This document shows positions 10,455-22,179 of a stretch of DNA of 64,000 nucleotides, piece by piece (position 1 is the stretch's first letter; each line of letters starts with the position of its first letter). The stretch spans positions 182,648 to 246,647 of the forward strand of contig NW_025919560.1 of assembly GCF_907164915.1 (NCBI RefSeq). Direction: 5' to 3'. This stretch comes from Impatiens glandulifera (Eukaryota > Streptophyta > Magnoliopsida > Ericales > Balsaminaceae). The position numbers and the translations under genes are program-made. Below the pieces are notes generated by a model, which saw nothing but the letters and a program-made list of their open reading frames with translations, had not been told where the DNA came from and searched no databases.

Positions 10455-12880
10455 TTAATTCAAATTCTTAATATTAAAGGGTCTATCAAATTTAAGAGAT
10501 AGAATTGATCAACCCCTCAATTTTAATTATAATGTCAATTTCAGGATTAAGGTTACCAAACACACCTTAATTTTTTTATTTATTTTAAGGCTCTATTTGA
10601 TTTGCTAAAAAAAGATGATGTTTCTAACAAAAACAAAAGCAAAGATTTTACTTTGAACTTTTGGTTGATTTCTTTTATTTTTACATTGCATTTGTATTAT
10701 TAAATGCATCTGAAAATCCTAAAAATATAAAATTGATTTTTATTGTATTTAAAAAATAAAACATAATTATTTAAAATACTAACATTTATTCCTGGAATCT
10801 TTTGATGTCCCTTCTTGATCCACCCCTGTCTGCGAATATGTTTGAATATTACTCTATTCTATCATTTTCCTATATTGTGCAATGATGACCTAACACATTT
10901 CTAGGAATAGATGAGTATCATCCTTAGATCTAGGATATTTATTCTAGAACCTTAGACATGGATAAGATTCGGACAATTAATATTGTATTATTAATAAATT
11001 GTTAAACATTTGTAGTAGAAACCTCTTATTTGGGTGAGAACGTGAAACATAATATCGATACTCTTTCTCACGTGTATTTAAACACCAAACCATAAAACGA
11101 AATCTTAAAAGGCGTGTTCACACATGTACTATTTATTTCCTAATTTATCGAGAAGAAAATTATGTGGCTATTATTAAGCTAATTTTGTTACGTCTTATTT
11201 TTGGTTCTTTATCTCACATTTAGGCAATAAAACTTCCGAGAAAATCGTTTTGTCGCATCCTTTTACGAGATTCTAAAGGAAAATAAGTTAAGAGACTTAC
11301 CAAAATTATCGACACAATTCAAAATGTAATCTAGTTTAGCCTCTCATTTAGGTCTCATTTCACTTTCGAAATTCCTATGAAAGGTAAGTTTTGGGCATCG
11401 ACTATTGAGTAGGTATTTCGAGATGTCGATATTTATGCGTTAGTCACAGATTTGTTTATATTGTAAGTGACCTTGTTACCTCATTATTTTGATATAATAT
11501 ATATATCATATAAAAAATGTTTGTCTTTTTTAATGAAATATTTTAATTATTTTTTTCAAATTATAACATATTTGTCAAACTAATAGTAAAATATGTATAA
11601 AATGTGTATTAAAAGAGGATGAAATGTACTTAATTTAGGAAGAATCATACTCATGAAGAACTTTACCCTAACAAATACTTAGATTCCTTCAAGAATGACA
11701 TTAGGAGCAACTATTCTTTCATCCCAAGTTCGAATTCTCACATATAACATTATATCTTATCTTTCAAGGATTCCATTATTAATGAAATTCACCGTTCCTT
11801 CATTCCTCTAATTTGAATTCACATTTTCCATCATATCTTATCCTTAAAAGATTATATTATTAATGACATTACAATCACCATTCCCTCGTCCCATATTCAA
11901 TACCACCATTATTATCATTTTCATTTTTATAATACACACTCTAAAATTCACATCAAATGGACTCAAACTATAGTATCGAGTTTGAAATGTTAATTATTTA
12001 ACCATTTAACCACTTATGATTGTTGAATTCTATTTATAATTTATGTTTTTTTAAAAGGTCAATACAATATAATATAAATGATAGCCATTTAAAACATAAC
12101 AACAAAAGAAATACAAAAACACGAGTGTTTACTTTGTCACCAAACACAACGACGAGATTAACCATTATGGAGCAACAATATAAACATAAGCTAAAAATAC
12201 TCACCACTGAACAAACATAAAATCAAATTTTAACGATTTAAATATCATGAGTCTAAATGGAACTACAAGACCTACGGGTTAGCAACAACACGTAATTCAT
12301 CAACTTCAAGATATATAAGTTTTTATAATATAAATACAAAATAGATGCAATAAATATTATAGTAAACATTAAACTACTTTATACATTACAATATTTAATA
12401 CAATATTTAAGTATTAGTCTTTAAAAAAGTCAAACAATTTTAAAATAATCTATGTTATATAGAAAAAAATAAAATAGTAAAAAATATAAAATTAAAATAA
12501 TTAAATATCTGATATAAGACATAATATAACAAAAAAAATAGATAAAATGAGATAAATTGATTAATTAATAAATAAAAAAGAGAGAAAAAATAAATATTTA
12601 ATTAATAAATATTAAATTTAAAAAAAAATTAATTCTATTTATCAATCTTGGCTAGATGAACCATTTTTAATAATATAGATGTTTAAATAAACTTTTATTA
12701 GTTCGTAATTACCCAAGTAGATACATCATGAGTTTTTTTTTATACATAAATTTTTCACTTTAGAACAGTATATATATATTATATATATATATAATTTATA
12801 TATATTATAATAATAATAATAATAATGGTTGATGAATTATTTTTCTTAATTATTATTGACAAAAATTGAAAAAATAAGTA
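10455..12880. other. Intergenic DNA, no gene recognised
   Basis: AT-rich, with a slightly less AT-rich part at 10800-11460. No domain, splice-bounded exon or element terminus was recognised in either strand. Confidence 0.4.
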
Positions 12881-12884
12881 AAAT

Positions 12885-13640
12885 GTATATTCTTATAAAG
12901 ATCATGTATAATACAAACTAAGTTTTTTTTTTTAATATTTTGATGTAAAAACATATCAAAAAGATTTTTACACAAATAAAAAAAAATTTATTTTTCTTTT
13001 TGAATAAATAAACTATTTAAAATAAAATTGAAAGTATTTACTTATGTATTAAAAACAAAAGGTGTCATTTAAGTATAATAAAAAAATATTTATAAAAATA
13101 AATGCATTTTTTTAAATAAGATAAAGTACACCCATAAAATTACTGGAAAAATAAGAATAACATTACAACCATCCCACACGAGTCAAATCAAAGCATACAA
13201 ACTAATAATATGTAAAACTCATATGAAAAATGTACGTAAATATACACTTCAACATGCATTTAACCGTTTTCTATTTTATTTATGTTTTTTTGACTTTTAT
13301 AAATTTTTAAGAAATTTATTTTTATCTATTTTGATATATAAAAGTTCTATTTCCCTATGTCATTCTATGAGTTTCTTCCTTTTTTTTGCATGGCATCGTC
13401 ACTTCTTTTAACATCATTCATTACTTCGAAACTTAATTTAAAAACAATATTTTAAACCAGACGTTTAAGAACATAAATAGTAACACTTTTCAAATAGTAA
13501 AAATATGATAGCATAATAGATAAAAAAAAAATGTAAACATAAAAACACAATTATAGAAAAATATTTTAAGTTTCTTCATTCAAACATTAAAAGACAACCA
13601 AATTATTCGTCTTAACGATAGAAACGTAGTCTTGATCACA
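12885..13640. repeat. Segmental duplicate of about 44.4-45.05 kb (flank of CRP copy A)
   Basis: Phrases such as acaaccatcccacacg, the tacaaactaagtttttt run and ttctattttatttatg recur in the same order at 44395-44945, next to CRP copy G. From 13465 on, acacttttcaaatagtaaaaatatg also matches the flanks of copies B (17380) and D (32390). This is the shared 3' flank of the CRP family. The open frame at 13223-13411 lies in this duplicated flank and is not supported as a gene. Confidence 0.6.
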
Positions 13641-13661
13641 AAATTATTATCTCTTCTTTTT

Positions 13662-13919
13662 TTAGTGACCACAACATTTCTGGCATATTTTGGGCGTCTC
13701 AGTTATGTCACAAAAACAACAATCATTTGGGCATTTTGGGTCTGGACAATCTATAAAATCAAATAAAATAATTAATAAACATTTTTACAAAATAGACAAT
13801 ACTAATTTTATTCAATCATACAAAGGAGCGCGATTTGGCACATCATCAATAATGAGTGTGTGAGTCAATAGAACTAACACACAAATCAACAAATAAGTAG
13901 ATGATTTCATGATGGTCAT
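13662..13919 (-). pseudogene. Secreted cysteine-rich peptide, copy A (probably broken at the exon junction)
   Basis: Exon 1 (start at 13919 or, more family-like, 13910) encodes a signal peptide, MKSSTYLLICVLVLLTHTL, then DDVPNRAPL. Exon 2 (13662-13750, 89 nt as in the intact copy) encodes DCPDPKCPNDCCFCD and then KICQKCCGH and TAA. Both coding blocks are clean, with cysteine spacing C-x4-C-x3-CC-x-C-x8-C-x2-CC. However, the donor seen in sister copies (ATAG then GTGAGATC) is deleted. The only usable GT before an in-frame TGA gives a phase that does not match exon 2. Either an unseen splice is used or the gene is recently dead. Function unknown; the product would be exported. Confidence 0.7.
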
Positions 13920-13999
13920 GATGTTAAAATCAGTGAAGAAAAATTAAGAATTTATGGATTGTTCATTATTTCGCAACTAAAAACACATATTTATAGCTA

Positions 14000-15950
14000 A
14001 AAAATTACAATGCAATCAATGTCCACACCATTCTTTATTTTGATTTAATATTATTACGATTCTTTTCCTTTTCTTATTTTCTTATTATTTATCCTTTAAT
14101 ATATTCAAAACCTACATTATAATATATTTATTGAATATTTATACCTAAGTTACTATATAAATATTTAATGAATATAAATATTATATATATTTATATATAT
14201 GTGCACATTCCCTAAAATTCAGTCTTTAGCAATATTTTTACACTTTAAGTATGATAAGTTACTTAAAATACATTAATATATAATATTAATTATATGTGTA
14301 TATAATAGATATTTATCAAATAAAAAATAAAATACATTAATATATAATATTAATTATATGTGTATATAATAGATATTTATCAAATAAAAAATAAAATACA
14401 TTAATATATAATATTATATGTGTATATAATAGATATTTATCAAATAAAAAAGAATTGTTTATATGTTTGACTAAAATTTAAATAAATAATTCCTACAATA
14501 TATAAAAATACTATTATATATATATATATACACGTTTTTTAAATTTTTTTTAATAAATTGAAACCAATTATGATAATTTAAGTTTAAAGAATTATCTAAA
14601 ATACAAAATTCTAGAGTTCAATTCTTAATTAAAATACCATAAATTGAAGTATCATGGAATTTTTTAAGTTTGAGTTATACCATTGTATTACTTTAAATAA
14701 TAATTTAAAAATAAAATAGAAAATAAACCTATATTACATTTTGCAAAAGTATAAGTTATAACCCACATTTCATATCCGTGTAAATCTTAAAATGCCTCTT
14801 TTCAATTGTGAAGTATATATATGTTATACGAGTAGGCTTATTTGTATAAGCTTTAGATTATTTTTAAAAAGTATTTTTTTTATAGAAAGACTGTATATAT
14901 AATGATAGAATATTTTTTTAAATTAAATGTTGTGATTAATAAAAGATTAAATAAAAAGAAAATAAAAAATAAATTAATTATTAGAGTTATAAAATTTATA
15001 TAAATAAAGGATGAGTTAGAAAAATAAAAATGAAAATTAATTAGGAAAGATAATTTATAAATATGAGAGAAAAATGTATATTTAAAAAATTGTTATTTTA
15101 TTATGAGTTTAATAAATTATATTAAATTTTATTATATATTATTATGTATATTATAAATATTTATATATATATATATAAATAAATAAATATTTAATATTAA
15201 ATATAAAATTATATAAAATTAATGAAGAAAAATAATATATATATATACATAAAAGAGATAAAATAATAAAAATAATAATTAAGAAAAAGAAATAAAATAA
15301 AAATTATTTAGGAAAGATAAATTAATAATTATGAATAGTAGAGAAAAAGTCTTAAAAATGTGAAAAATGTGGTAAGCTTATGGTGAGAGGTATATGTCAT
15401 CCTCTTGATTATTTATATTAAACATTATTATTATTATTATTATATATATTTAAGGTTCATAAATTTTAATATGCATATGATTACGAGTTTGTTTGAGAAA
15501 AAGGGTTTTTATGTTTTATTTAGATTTTTTTCTAAAAACTTTTATTTGATAAAAACATAGAAAAAATTAGTTTTAAAATTTAAATACTAATATATCTTTA
15601 GAGTTTGAAAAGATGTGGTTTAGGAGAGAAAAGAGTGACTTAGAGATTATAGAGTGGTGGGCCTATTTTATTTAATAAATATATATATATATATTAAATT
15701 TAATTAGATGATAGTTTTGATATTTAATTGGTTAAAATTATTAATTAGATGGTTGATATAATGTTTTAATTTTTGGATAAAAACTGAATTTATTCCAATA
15801 ACTTATTTGGAAAACAAACCCTAAAAGACAAAGTTTTGAACCATCTAATCAAAAGGTATATGTCTTGACTTTCCTATGACACCAATCATGACCCATGGTT
15901 TGACAAAAGTCATTCTGTGACCACTTAGCTTTGACTTACATCGAAGATTG
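14000..15950. other. AT-rich CRP upstream flank and intergenic DNA
   Basis: 14000-14260 matches the upstream flank of CRP copy B (about 17940-18150). The stretch ccctaaaattcagtc through aagttacttaaaatac (14209-14270) matches 45737-45800 and, inverted, 43186-43240. The rest to 15.95 kb is long TA/AAT-rich sequence with no gene recognised. Confidence 0.5.
14265..14454. repeat. 64-bp tandem repeat, three copies
   Basis: Units start at 14265, 14329 and 14393 with aaaatacattaatata, and each ends in tttatcaaataaaaaa. Copy-to-copy identity is very high, with a short deletion in the third, so the expansion is recent. Confidence 0.85.
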
Positions 15951-15959
15951 GTGAACTTG

Positions 15960-17330
15960 TAGACCACCTTGTTATTTGGTTTTGCTACCAAAGTTCAAAG
16001 TTAGAGCAGTATCTTTCAATTTGCACCGGTCTCAGCCCATCACTCAACCTGAGTTCGACTATCTCAACCGAACGAGCTTAAAAGTGGATGGAATTTCAAA
16101 TGGATCTAGTTTGAGTTATACTAAATTATTTTTGGTGAATCAAAAGTCAAATGAAAGGCCTGGTAATGGACCTTCGAATAGGCCCAACCCTAGCCCAAGT
16201 CATTAACCGTGCAGGCCCTATTTTGCTCGCTAACTTGGAGCTCAAGTTGGGAGTAAAGGTCAAAACTACCCCACACTTTCGTCGACTCATTCTTCGAAAG
16301 GCACGCGGTCGGAACCCCTGCTTGGGAGCTTACGGTTTCATATTTTATTTTGGATCGAAAATCTTCGCGAGACGGCCCATTCATTTCGAAAATCGAGCGT
16401 GGGGCTTGTAGACGGCCCAAACCACACACATGCCAACCAACGCCACTAAGCCAACTAACCTCCTTGGTTGGTTTTCATCCGAGTGAAGTCTTAACCCGAG
16501 CCACTCAAGTCTCAAGATGCTGCCTAAACCTAAATCAGTCCTCAAAACTTATGAGATTATTCAATTTAATTTTGGCTACAAACTTTGAGAAGTATTTAAA
16601 TCGATCCTAAATAATTTTCTATAAAATGATTTAAGACAATATTCTTAACCAAAAATAAAAATTTCACAATTTTTAGGGCATTTTAGAATAACTCTCTTTA
16701 ACTTCAAAAATCACATGAAAAATTCTTACATGTTCTTAAAATTATTCTTAACCAAATAATTTTCTTCACAATTTTTAGGAGATGATTGAATAATTCTCAA
16801 TCTTTGTGATATCATAACTTAGTTTTACAACTTAAAAAAAAAATCATATTTTCTTCTAATATTTTTCTTAGCAATTTTAGGCAAACAAATCCTTATTTGA
16901 GCAAATTCGATTTTCATGTCTCGAACATTAAACTCTCGTCTATCACTTTTATTATTTAATCTCGTCTAATACTATGAATATCATATGAACTCATTTTTAG
17001 ACACATGTTACGCTTTTATTATTCAACCTCGTCTAATATTATGAATATCATGAACTCATTTTTAGACGCAGGTTACGCACCATAGACGAACAAATTCAAG
17101 TTTTGAACCCAAACAAGTGTAACAATATTTCATGTGTTTTGAATGGCCAAATGTTTCAAAGTAGAGACCGTTTAAACGGACATGTGGACCATAGTACCAA
17201 GACAATTTTCCACGCATCACTAAACAAGGCATCCTTAAAACAAAATCTTTGAATTTATTTATTAATTTATAAACAAATTAGGTAGCGACTCTTAATTAAG
17301 CTAACTATGTCACTTTTGTTTGAATTAAGA
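15960..17330. mobile_element. Degenerate LTR-retrotransposon-like sequence
   Basis: A GC-richer block (15970-16540) is followed by sequence that recurs with many mismatches at 31390-32230. Shared phrases include cgtctaatactatgaatatc, aacccaaacaagtgtaac and aggtagcgactcttaatt. A similar ggcgactct phrase occurs at 63262; such a phrase is common near the internal end of Ty3/gypsy LTRs. Three overlapping open frames at 15976-16610 have no recognisable domain and no agreed strand. The gypsy assignment is an inference. Confidence 0.4.
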
Positions 17331-17566
17331 TATTTATTTTCGTTTATTTTGAAATTTCCGTAATAATATAGAATCATAAATAGTAACACTTTTTAAATAG
17401 AAAAAAAATATGATAGCATAATATAGAAATTTTAAAAAATAAACAAAACAAAAAATCAGTTATAGAAAAGTATATTAAGTTTCTTCATTCATAATTTAAA
17501 CGAAAGTGGAATTATTCACAATAACTAGGGTAAAACATATACATAATCTTAATGTGGAAATGTATC

Positions 17567-17904
17567 TTAATATTTCATGTAGATTCTTGGCATCTCTCTT
17601 ATGTCACAAAAACAACAATTAGGTGGGCATTTTGGATCTAGACAATCTCTTAAATCAAATGATACAATCAATAAACATCTTTACAAAAATGGACAACAAT
17701 AATTTACTCAATCATTCAATTTTATTTTAGTAAAAACACTTGAACAACTTTGAGAATAAAACCATAAATTCAATTTTTTTTTTCTACATAACCAAGATCT
17801 CACCTAGTATCAATCAATATATGGAGTGCAATTTGGCACATTATCAATAATGAGTGAGTCAATAGAACTTACACACAAATCAAATAAGAAGTAAATAATT
17901 TCAT
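17567..17904 (-). pseudogene. Cysteine-rich peptide pseudogene, copy B
   Basis: Exon 1 (17804-17904) starts MKLFTSYLICV and then hits a TAA stop at codon 12, but the downstream sequence is still family-like. It ends with a good donor (ctag then gtgagatc). Exon 2 (17567-17646) keeps DCLDPKCPPNCCFCDIRE, then ends RIYMKY and TAA, so the last three cysteines are gone. Flanks match copies A and D, so this is a duplicated and decaying member of the family. Confidence 0.8.
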
Positions 17905-17939
17905 TACAGTAATAATGTTGAGAGCAATAGAAAAAAACT

Positions 17940-18290
17940 AAGAACAAATTATTATTTCATCAATAAAAACACATTTATAGTTAAAAAAAAATACAATGCA
18001 ATCCAATCACATTATTCTTTATTTTGATTTAATATTATTATTGTTTCCTTGTCTTATTTTCTTATTATTTATCATTTAATATATTCTAAACCTACCTTAC
18101 AATATATTTAATGAATATGTTTATATAAGTTACTATATATATAATATCAATTATAATAAGGATATAAATATATAGTAATATCAATTCTAATAAAATTCGT
18201 GTGAATCATAAATATATTTATTTTAAAATTTATATAAATAAATAAAAAATACAAAGGTTCTGAAAATGGTTGGGGACATCAACCCAATTT
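17940..18290. other. Upstream flank of CRP copy B
   Basis: Matches 13940-14200 upstream of copy A and 32680-32880 upstream of copy D (ttatagttaaaaaa, caatccaatcacattattc, attttgatttaatattatt). TATA-like phrases are present, but I cannot tell a promoter from AT-rich background. Confidence 0.45.
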
Positions 18291-18299
18291 TTTTTGGTG

Positions 18300-18995
18300 A
18301 ATTCTTTAATTTGATTTAAAGTGATGCATGTTTCATAAACATAGCTCCAGTTTAGCTGAAAATGACCTTTCTAAATTGAAGAGGATAGGCCTAAACTGCA
18401 AATACATTGATCATAACAAAGAATCCCACTATTTAATGTTATCAAATTTTAAAAGATAGATGCTTTGTTTTGATAAAACATGCATCACTTCAGTGGGACT
18501 ATGTATTAATAAGAGTGTTATGCCAATTTTCAGAAATATATAAAGATAAAAGAGATTTTTTAGTTACTATCTAAATCAATAGTTGGAATTTGATGTTTTT
18601 ATGCCACAATGGTAAAACACAGTCTCACCATAGTGACCTGACAACTTAATTCCATAAAATTTATTAAATTGTAACTAAAGTATATATTCACTTCCATTTC
18701 ATATTTCTCTAAAAATTAGCATAGAGAACTCACATTAATACACAGTCTCACTGAAATGATACATATTTCATAAAAACATAACACTGATACATTGATCATA
18801 ACAAAGAATCCTATCTAATTAATGTTATCAAATTATAAGGTTTCTATATAATTTACCCGAGCTTAGACTTCAAAGGATAGTCTATGCAGGGCTTGCGGTT
18901 CACCAACATATTAATTCCAGTGTAAATCTGAACATTGATCATTCTTAGAGGATAATATAACCTATATTAATTAATGGGGGCAAATTATCATTGTC
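18300..18995 (-). pseudogene. Aspartic protease exon fragment, copy B
   Basis: Reverse-complement counterpart of 6935-7560. The exon 2-like block (about 18850-18990) and an exon 3-like block after ttgcag (about 18395-18440) correspond to those of the protease-like gene at 25.1-25.8 kb. Catalytic residues are lost. It follows the inverted transporter copy B in transcription order, exactly as copy A does. Confidence 0.65.
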
Positions 18996-19139
18996 TAATT
19001 TCAGCCTTTAAATTATTTTAAAAAAAAATCTTCTCTCAAACTTTTAGAAAGGGTTATCAATGACCATGCATTTCTGTCAATTTTTTCTTATTGTCTCTAA
19101 CCAAAAGCCTCAAACTATCCTAATCATTGACTTTTCTTC

Positions 19140-20200
19140 TTGCTTTCTTGGTTCTACATGGCTGAACCACACAACAATCGTCCCATGTACAGAAAAAGGA
19201 AAAGTTCTAACCCAAAGAAACTATAAAAGTGAGTAGATGATATGTTTGGACTGGATGTGATGAAATTGATTAAGTAAGAAACACTCACTTTAGCAAATGA
19301 AATGGAAAACCAACCAATGATGTTTGGAATGGCTGCAATCATCAAAGACTGCAAACAATCATTCAATAAGAATATGAACAGAAATGATATTGTTTAAGCT
19401 AAGTTATGTAATATTACCCCTTTTTGCCCGATGTATTCAGAAATCTGACCGATGAGTCGTTGACGATTGTACCAACCATTGCTCTCACATTGCATATAGA
19501 ACCAAACCATGAGAGCTAAGGCAATAAAGTTTAGTCAGTTCGGCGTGGAAAGAGTAATGAATTCATATGGAATCGAATTTTTGAGAATCTCAAACCTTAA
19601 GTGCGTGAAAAATAGAACTAGCTTAGGTTCATACAATATGACTTTCTCGTTTAGGAATGATGAAAGAAAGGAGGTTGAGAAAAGTAACTCACGGTGAAGC
19701 CGAACTTGATTGGACCCATTCGGTACCAGTTTTAAATTTATTAAATAAATGCGTTTTGTCTTATAAATTCTATGTTCAAATAGCACACTATTGTGTGTGG
19801 CCTCATTATTATATTTTTTTATTTAATCGAAATCATCGATCATAGTCTCATATTAATTGATTACAAGTCTATCCAAGAACCTAAACATGCTTCTACAATG
19901 TTTTTATTCAAAGTAAATACAAATTATGCATCTAATAAGTGTCCAAAACAGAAATAAATAAAATAAAAAATTAAGTTACCTGTCACAAATGAAATTTGAA
20001 AGATAAAACCTGAAAAATGCACATAAACAAGTTAGAAACTAGAAATAAATTAAATCTGGATTTAATAAAAAAAAAAATAAGAGAAGTCTCTTGCAGAAGG
20101 CCACAGGCCAAACCGGTAACAGGTTCAGTCAAAAGGCAATCGAAGAAGATCACACTCACCTGGCCAGATCAGATCATTCCAGATCTTTCTTCGAACCAAA
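19140..20200 (-). pseudogene. ERD6-like sugar transporter pseudogene, copy B
   Basis: Inverted counterpart of copy A. On the minus strand it keeps the leader exon donor (tggccag then gtgagtg, near 20160). Next comes an exon near 19685-19725 that reads WYRMGPIKFGFT. It is shorter than copy A because the bases between two GGGT repeats are deleted, which fuses the two conserved blocks in one frame. The exon near 19290-19350 encodes SLMIAAIPNIIGWFSISFAK, and a block near 19160-19210 reads FLYMGRLLCGSA. The remainder of the transporter is absent. Both copies stop at the same point, so truncation preceded duplication. Confidence 0.85.
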
Positions 20201-20620
20201 CAGAAAAAGGCAGAAATGAAGATGTCCAGACGAAAGAGATGAAGTCTCACCATTGGCGGTAACCTCCTGCAAATTTACAAGCACCACTAGTGGTAAGAGA
20301 GAGTAGATATAACTTAACAAATGATAGAAAAAACCTAAAAGAAGACCTGAAAATTAACATATGAGGCTTCCAAGGGCTTTCTCAATTCATCCTACTTAAT
20401 TTCAAGTTCCAAGTCTTCTCGAAACCAGACATTACAACTGTGATCATAATCTTCAACAAGGGTCTTGAATCTTAATTTGCTAACAGCAAACCAAATCATA
20501 TGTTTTTCTTTAAATGAAAATGTAACTAAACCAAGCTATTTAGCAGCCATGAATCAATTGAAGAAGAATATAGAAGAACCAGACAGATTGGGAATTTATA
20601 GAGAGAGAATAGATTTAGGC
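20200..20620 (-). promoter_or_regulatory. Candidate 5' region of the minus-strand transporter copy
   Basis: Read on the minus strand, tataaattcc (20592-20601) is followed by a CT-rich leader and splice-like signals (ttaattttcag; aatttgcag then gaggtt). The open exon-like stretch after the latter leads into the block shared with copy A from about 20200. Copy A has an unrelated 5' flank. This could be the original promoter and leader or an unrelated gene's 5' end. Confidence 0.3.
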
Positions 20621-20819
20621 CACATGACATGAACCGTTAAAAAATCTGAGAGTTATAAAGTAGGTTCCTATATCCTCAGAAGAGAAAACAGGGCTGTCCG
20701 TAAGAGTTGGTGAAGAAGATGACCAACCAACATAAATAAATGGAGGAATAAATGGAGGAAGAGAGAAGAGATTAATTAAGTTAGGGTATTTTTGATAAAA
20801 AAAATTGTTAAAAATTAAA

Positions 20820-22175
20820 TAAAGTCACATATACAAATATTGCTACTTCAGACGGAGTCTGAAGTACGCGAGTAAACGTCGTCTAACTCCTTTAGTCGTG
20901 GTCTAAGGAGTACGCGCGTAGACGTTGTCTAACTCCTTTAGATGCGGTGGAGTACGTGAATAGACGTCGTCTATTTCCTTTAGACGTGGTCTAAGGAGTG
21001 CGCGCAGTTAGACGTTGTCCAAGCCACTTAGACGCGGTCTGAAGAGGAAGCACAGTTAGACGTCGTCTAAAGCCTCTTAGACGCGGTTAGAAGAGGAAGC
21101 GCAGTTAGACTTCGTCTAAAACCTTCTTAGACGCGGTCTAAAGAAGAAGCGCAGTTAGACGTCGTTCAAAGCCTCTTAGACGTGGTCTGAAGAGGATGCA
21201 CGGTTAGACGTCGTCTAAGCTTCTTAAACGCGGTCTAAAGAAGAAGCGCAGTTAGACGTCTCTAAGCTTCTTAGACACGGTCTAAAGAAGAAACGCAGTT
21301 AGACGTCGTCTAAGCCTCTTAGACGCGGTCTGAAGATGAAGTGTAGTTAGACGTTGTCTAAAGCCTCTTAGACGCGGTCTGAAGAGGAAGCGCAGTTAGA
21401 CGTCGTCTAAAGCCTCTTAAACGCGGTTTAAAGAAGGAGCGCAATCATACATTGTCAAACTTGATCAGACGTCCGAAGGAGCGTCTAACTACGTAACTCA
21501 GCTCCTTTGTAGTTATTGTTTTCAACAGTCTGATAGCTCAACTCCAACAACGAATGAACAAATGCCACATACTCTAATATTCAAATTGCCCACGTTGTAT
21601 CTCTCTTGTACAAGACAATATCAGAGGATATTCGGCGCACTACCTGTCTGGTACGGCCACGATCCCAATGCTCAGTTTGATGTACCTTTGTACTATTAGT
21701 AGCCATCCAACGGACACAGGACACGTGTCCTAGTAGAAGATTCGATTGTTGGTGTACTTCAAGTATAAATAGAAGTTAAAGGACAACAGACGAAGAAGTA
21801 GTGACTCTAACTCCAAGAAACCGGCCTTACAAGTTACTTAAGCTCAAGCACGAATTACTCATTATCTGTTTTTGTGATCATTCTGTAATTCATTCACTGT
21901 TATTTTTGTGTGAAATCTCAGTGTTGTAAGTTGAATAGAGGTTGTTCTATTCAATAGAGAGTTAGTTAGGATTTCAGAACAGACGGTCAATTAAGTCTTG
22001 GGTTTCTGACTGGGTTTGTGTAGGCGCTATACAAATTAAAGCCTTTAGTGAATATCCTTCATGTTGAGGAAGAAGGGGTGACGTAAAAGTTTTATCTCCG
22101 AACATTTATAAAACTCCTTATGTTCTTTACTTTCTATTGCATTCATCTGTTTGATGCTTCAAATCCAACAAATAG
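20820..22175 (+). mobile_element. Putative solo LTR (or LTR remnant) with internal minisatellite
   Basis: After the minisatellite there is a TATA box (tataaatagaag near 21766) and an R/U5-like part (ttgtaagttgaat, ctgactgggtttgtgtagg, ttttatctccgaacattt). That part recurs diverged at 33210-33470. The block ends near ccaaca (22168). No polymerase domains, primer-binding site or target-site duplication were found, so the exact ends and solo-LTR status are inferred. Confidence 0.5.
20850..21470. repeat. 49-bp palindromic minisatellite, about 12 copies
   Basis: The unit holds two imperfect palindromes, ttagacgtcgtctaa and cctcttagacgcggtctgaagagg (the second in two parts around gacgcggtc). They are separated by short linkers such as aagcgcagt. 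Copies vary by substitutions that often keep the pairing. It is far richer in GC than its surroundings and lies in the U3 position of the LTR-like block. Confidence 0.85.
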
Positions 22176-22179
22176 TTTC

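Noticed and set aside
10226..10471. 81-codon frame that looks like a hydrophobic peptide
   Set aside because: It is the SINE-like repeat read through into its TA tail; the same frame occurs in the 2.08-kb copy.
15976..16610. Overlapping open frames on both strands
   Set aside because: They are open because of GC-richer LTR-like sequence; no domain, no consistent strand, no splice context.
20850..21470. CRISPR-like array
   Set aside because: The repeats are contiguous imperfect palindromes without unique spacers, in a plant genome.
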